NCBI GenBank assembly: GCA_000309865.1
Contig: AMGN01000035.1
Location: 1 to 6,224 of the forward strand
DNA from: Methanobacterium sp. Maddingley MBC34
GTDB taxonomy: Archaea > Methanobacteriota > Methanobacteria > Methanobacteriales > Methanobacteriaceae
Length of the DNA stretch: 6,224 bases
Reading direction: 5' to 3'
Both the position numbers and the translations under genes were made by a program. The notes beneath the pieces were generated by a model. It ran no database searches and was not told the origin of the DNA. It worked only from the letters and a program-made list of their open reading frames with translations. Positions 1 to 6,224 of the stretch are shown here, piece by piece. Each line of letters opens with the position of its first letter. Within the stretch, counting starts at the first letter, position 1.

Positions 1-494
1 GAATGGACAACCACGCAGTTATCATGGCACTAACTGGTGCCAGAGGTTCCATGCTAAACTTAACTCAGATTGCAGCATGTGTAGGTCAGCAATCTGTTCG
101 TGGTGGTCGTATAGAGAGAGGTTACAGTAAAAGAACTTTACCTCACTTCCAGGAAGGTGAGCTCGGTGCTAAAGCCAGTGGATTCGTTCACTCCAGTTAC
201 AAAACAGGGCTCGACCCATTGGAATTTTTCTTCCATGCTATGGGAGGACGTGAAGGACTGGTGGACACTGCTATCCGTACAGCCCAGAGTGGTTACATGC
301 AACGCCGACTGGTGAATGCACTGCAGGATCTGTCGGTGAACCCTGATAAAACAGTACGTGATAACAGGGGAGTGGTCATTCAGACTCACTACGGTGAAGA
401 TGGAATCGACCCCGCCAAGAGTGACTACGGAAAAGTAGCAGACATCGATCGATTAATAGAGGAAATGCGAATCAAAGCTAAATCAAGCAAATAA
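1..494 (+). CDS. rpoA1: DNA-directed RNA polymerase subunit A' (3' end of gene, partial)
   Basis: This is the C-terminal 163 residues of the archaeal RNA polymerase largest-subunit N-terminal half; the start lies upstream of the window, and bases 1-2 belong to the preceding codon. The segment aligns by eye with Rpb1: the funnel region (GARGSMLNLTQIAACVGQQ, window residues 12-30), the RTLPHF motif (44-49), and the bridge-helix region around DPLEFFFHAMGGREGLVDTA (71-90) followed by RTAQSGYMQRRL (92-103). The bridge helix spans the active-site cleft and moves with the trigger loop during nucleotide addition. The trigger loop itself is in the next gene, rpoA2, because archaea split the beta'-like chain here. 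The C-terminus ends in a charged tail (MRIKAKSSK) with a TAA stop at 492-494, so this is a normal subunit end and not a truncation. It acts in the cytoplasm as part of the multisubunit polymerase. Identification is very secure. Confidence 0.97.
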   Translation, partial: MDNHAVIMALTGARGSMLNLTQIAACVGQQSVRGGRIERGYSKRTLPHFQEGELGAKASGFVHSSYKTGLDPLEFFFHAMGGREGLVDTAIRTAQSGYMQRRLVNALQDLSVNPDKTVRDNRGVVIQTHYGEDGIDPAKSDYGKVADIDRLIEEMRIKAKSSK

Positions 495-531
495 ATTATA
501 TTAACCGATCATAACCAAAAAATAGGATTCA

Positions 532-2038
<1,507 letters not shown>

Positions 2039-2042
2039 GACT

Positions 2043-2474
2043 GTGACCATCAAATTCAGCACCCATGAGATTAGGTACATTGCCCTCTTCGAGAGCATGA
2101 CCGGAGCAACGGTAAAAGATTGTCTGGTGGATGATGAAAACGGTAAAATCACTTTCCTTGTTAAAAAGGGAGACATGGGTCTGGCCATAGGAAAACGAGG
2201 AAGCACTGTATCCAAGGTGCAGAAAACAGTGGACAAGGGCGTGGAGGTAATCGAACACTCCGATGACCCTGCAGAATTCATAGCCAACCTGGTGGCCCCT
2301 GCAAAAATAAGGAGTATACGTATACTCCAGAAAGAGAACGGGGAGAAAATAGCCACATTAGAGGCTGATTCACGCAATAAACGCACCGCTATAGGAAAAG
2401 GCGGGCAGAATATTGAAAGAGCCCGGGTACTGGCCAAACGGCAGCACAATATAAATAATATAGTTATAAAATAG
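2043..2474 (+). CDS. nusA: NusA-like transcription factor, KH-domain-only archaeal type
   Basis: A 143-residue protein consisting of two KH RNA-binding domains. The first has the GxxG loop in AIGKRGSTV (Gly50 and Gly53); the second has it in AIGKGGQNI (Gly118 and Gly121). The N-terminal polymerase-binding domain and the S1 domain of bacterial NusA are absent, as is normal for archaea. The family is called NusA-like and is taken to bind nascent RNA during elongation or termination; the exact archaeal role is less clear, so that part is inference. The start is GTG, 4 nt after the rpl30e stop. The N-terminus KFSTHEIRYIALFE is the conserved beginning of the family, and the next in-frame Met (residue 19) would delete it. 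Only a weak Shine-Dalgarno-like TGGGG (2031-2035) precedes it, overlapping the upstream stop region, so translation probably depends on coupling to rpl30e. The last codons are very AT-rich. The stop is TAG, while the other complete genes end in TAA. Confidence 0.94.
   Translation: MTIKFSTHEIRYIALFESMTGATVKDCLVDDENGKITFLVKKGDMGLAIGKRGSTVSKVQKTVDKGVEVIEHSDDPAEFIANLVAPAKIRSIRILQKENGEKIATLEADSRNKRTAIGKGGQNIERARVLAKRQHNINNIVIK
2450..2471 (+). promoter_or_regulatory. possible internal promoter elements ahead of rps12
   Basis: Two archaeal TATA-like boxes sit in the last codons of nusA: TATAAATA (2450-2457) and TTATAAAA (2464-2471). Start sites about 25 nt downstream would fall in the 121-nt nusA-rps12 spacer and give rps12 mRNA leaders of roughly 100-120 nt. 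No clear BRE (purine then two A) stands directly upstream of either. The AT richness is partly due to the Asn-Asn-Ile-Val-Ile-Lys codons. A third, weaker candidate is TGTATAAG at 2542-2549. The spacer shows only weak self-complementarity (TCCC/GGGA around GGATCC at 2516-2521) and no T-tract terminator, so read-through from nusA is equally plausible. Confidence 0.25.
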
Positions 2475-2582
2475 TAAAAAACAGATTAAGCAGATCCAAT
2501 TACACTGATCATCCCGGATCCAGGGAACTAACCAATTCACATGTATAAGATCAGGGATTTGTCATAATATTAATGTTAACAA

Positions 2583-2587
2583 GGAGG
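2583..2587 (+). promoter_or_regulatory. Shine-Dalgarno site deciding the TTG start of rps12
   Basis: GGAGG preceded by AA (AAGGAGG, 2581-2587) stands 8 nt before TTG at 2596-2598. It is one of the best ribosome-binding sites in the window and is the reason to accept the rare TTG initiator. No in-frame ATG or GTG exists near it, and the following residues PGLFAAKKL are the conserved S12 N-terminus. Confidence 0.85.
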
Positions 2588-2592
2588 AATTT

Positions 2593-5820
<3,228 letters not shown>

Positions 5821-5828
<8 letters not shown>

Positions 5829-5855
5829 GTACGCAACCTTATCTGGGATAAGTAC
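5821..5855 (+). repeat. 12-bp direct repeat spanning the fusA stop codon
   Basis: TGGGATAAGTAC occurs at 5821-5832 and again, identically, at 5844-5855 (period 23). The first copy contains the last fusA codons and the TAA stop; the second lies in the spacer. Each copy also has a partly complementary partner downstream: GATAAG (5824-5829) with CTTATC (5838-5843), and TGGGATA (5844-5850) with TATCCCA (5862-5868). The region can therefore fold into two small adjacent hairpins. Confidence 0.7.
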
Positions 5856-5897
5856 TTAAACTATCCCAACCACTTATTTGATACCCCTTATTTTTTT
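5844..5897 (+). terminator. possible transcription terminator after fusA
   Basis: A 7-bp perfect stem (TGGGATA 5844-5850 with TATCCCA 5862-5868, 11-nt loop) is followed 22 nt later by a T-rich run, TTATTTTTTT (5888-5897), which ends in seven consecutive T. Archaeal RNA polymerase can stop at oligo-T tracts on the non-template strand even without a hairpin, so the T tract is the main evidence. The run also lies in the loop of a weak TACCC (5882-5886)/GGGTA (5898-5902) pairing. The downstream tuf gene has its own likely promoter, which fits partial or full termination here. Read-through into tuf cannot be excluded. Confidence 0.5.
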
Positions 5898-5902
5898 GGG
5901 TA

Positions 5903-5929
5903 GTATTCCCTTAAATTGTGGGGGAATAC
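5903..5929 (+). repeat. 8-bp perfect inverted repeat (hairpin) in fusA-tuf spacer
   Basis: GTATTCCC (5903-5910) and GGGAATAC (5922-5929) are exact reverse complements separated by 11 nt. In RNA this gives a stable short hairpin immediately after the T7 tract. Because the T run precedes rather than follows it, it is not a bacterial-type intrinsic terminator; it could protect a 3' end or be part of a read-through leader. Part of the right arm, GGGGAATA, recurs at 6010-6017. Confidence 0.6.
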
Positions 5930-5952
5930 CATACAAAATCTGGATAACACAT

Positions 5953-5971
5953 AACCATTACTACAATGGTT
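5953..5971 (+). repeat. 7-bp perfect inverted repeat (hairpin) in fusA-tuf spacer
   Basis: AACCATT (5953-5959) and AATGGTT (5965-5971) are exact reverse complements around the 5-nt loop ACTAC. It lies about 30 nt upstream of the predicted tuf TATA box, so it may be either an RNA hairpin in a read-through transcript or a binding site for a dimeric protein. No function is assigned. Confidence 0.55.
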
Positions 5972-5991
5972 CATTCAGATCACAAATGTTA

Positions 5992-6061
<70 letters not shown>

Positions 6062-6090
6062 GAAAGAGAATTTTATTGGAGGAATATTTT

Positions 6091-6224
<134 letters not shown>

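Noticed and set aside
2505..2558. CTGATCATCCC and GATCAGGGAT in the nusA-rps12 spacer as a hairpin
   Set aside because: The complementary blocks are in the wrong order to form one continuous stem; only 5-6 bp pairs remain.
5829..5903. 24 open codons in frame after the fusA TAA stop
   Set aside because: EF-2 ends normally at HYLG, the extension has no conserved character, and an open stretch of this length is easily due to chance.

Overview
The window is an ordinary, well-conserved archaeal informational gene cluster. All genes are on the + strand: 3' end of rpoA1 (RNA polymerase A'), rpoA2 (A''), rpl30e, a short KH-only nusA, rps12, rps7, fusA (aEF-2) and the 5' end of tuf (aEF-1alpha). The split RNA polymerase largest subunit, L30e next to a NusA with only two KH domains, the EF-2 diphthamide loop and Shine-Dalgarno sites matching the archaeal 16S tail (AGGAGGTGAT-like) all point to a euryarchaeal methanogen. 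The protein sequences look most like Methanobacteriales (Methanobacterium or a close relative). That placement rests on recalled family resemblance, not on a search.

Layout: 1-494 rpoA1 C-terminal part with the bridge helix; 495-578 spacer; 579-1730 rpoA2 with the trigger loop; 1742-2038 rpl30e; 2043-2474 nusA; 2475-2595 spacer with possible internal promoter elements just before it; 2596-3021 rps12; 3035-3598 rps7; 3636-5828 fusA; 5829-6090 a structured spacer; 6091 to the window end tuf. Starts are mixed: GTG for rpoA2 and nusA, TTG for rps12, ATG for the others. Most starts have a recognisable Shine-Dalgarno site. The short gaps (11, 4, 13 and 37 nt) fit cotranscription. The genes supply the transcription elongation core (A', A'', NusA-like) together with small- and large-subunit ribosomal proteins and both elongation GTPases, so the synthesis machineries for RNA and protein are made together.

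I see no undescribed system among the proteins. What deserves a second look is non-coding. The 262-nt fusA-tuf spacer contains a 12-bp direct repeat overlapping the fusA stop, several perfect short hairpins, a T7 tract, and a credible BRE/TATA promoter for tuf bracketed by a perfect 8-bp inverted repeat. One arm of that repeat lies on the BRE and the other on the predicted transcription start. Smaller points are a possible 18-codon upstream ORF running through the rpoA2 ribosome-binding site, and a second, apparently unused Shine-Dalgarno sequence ahead of fusA.
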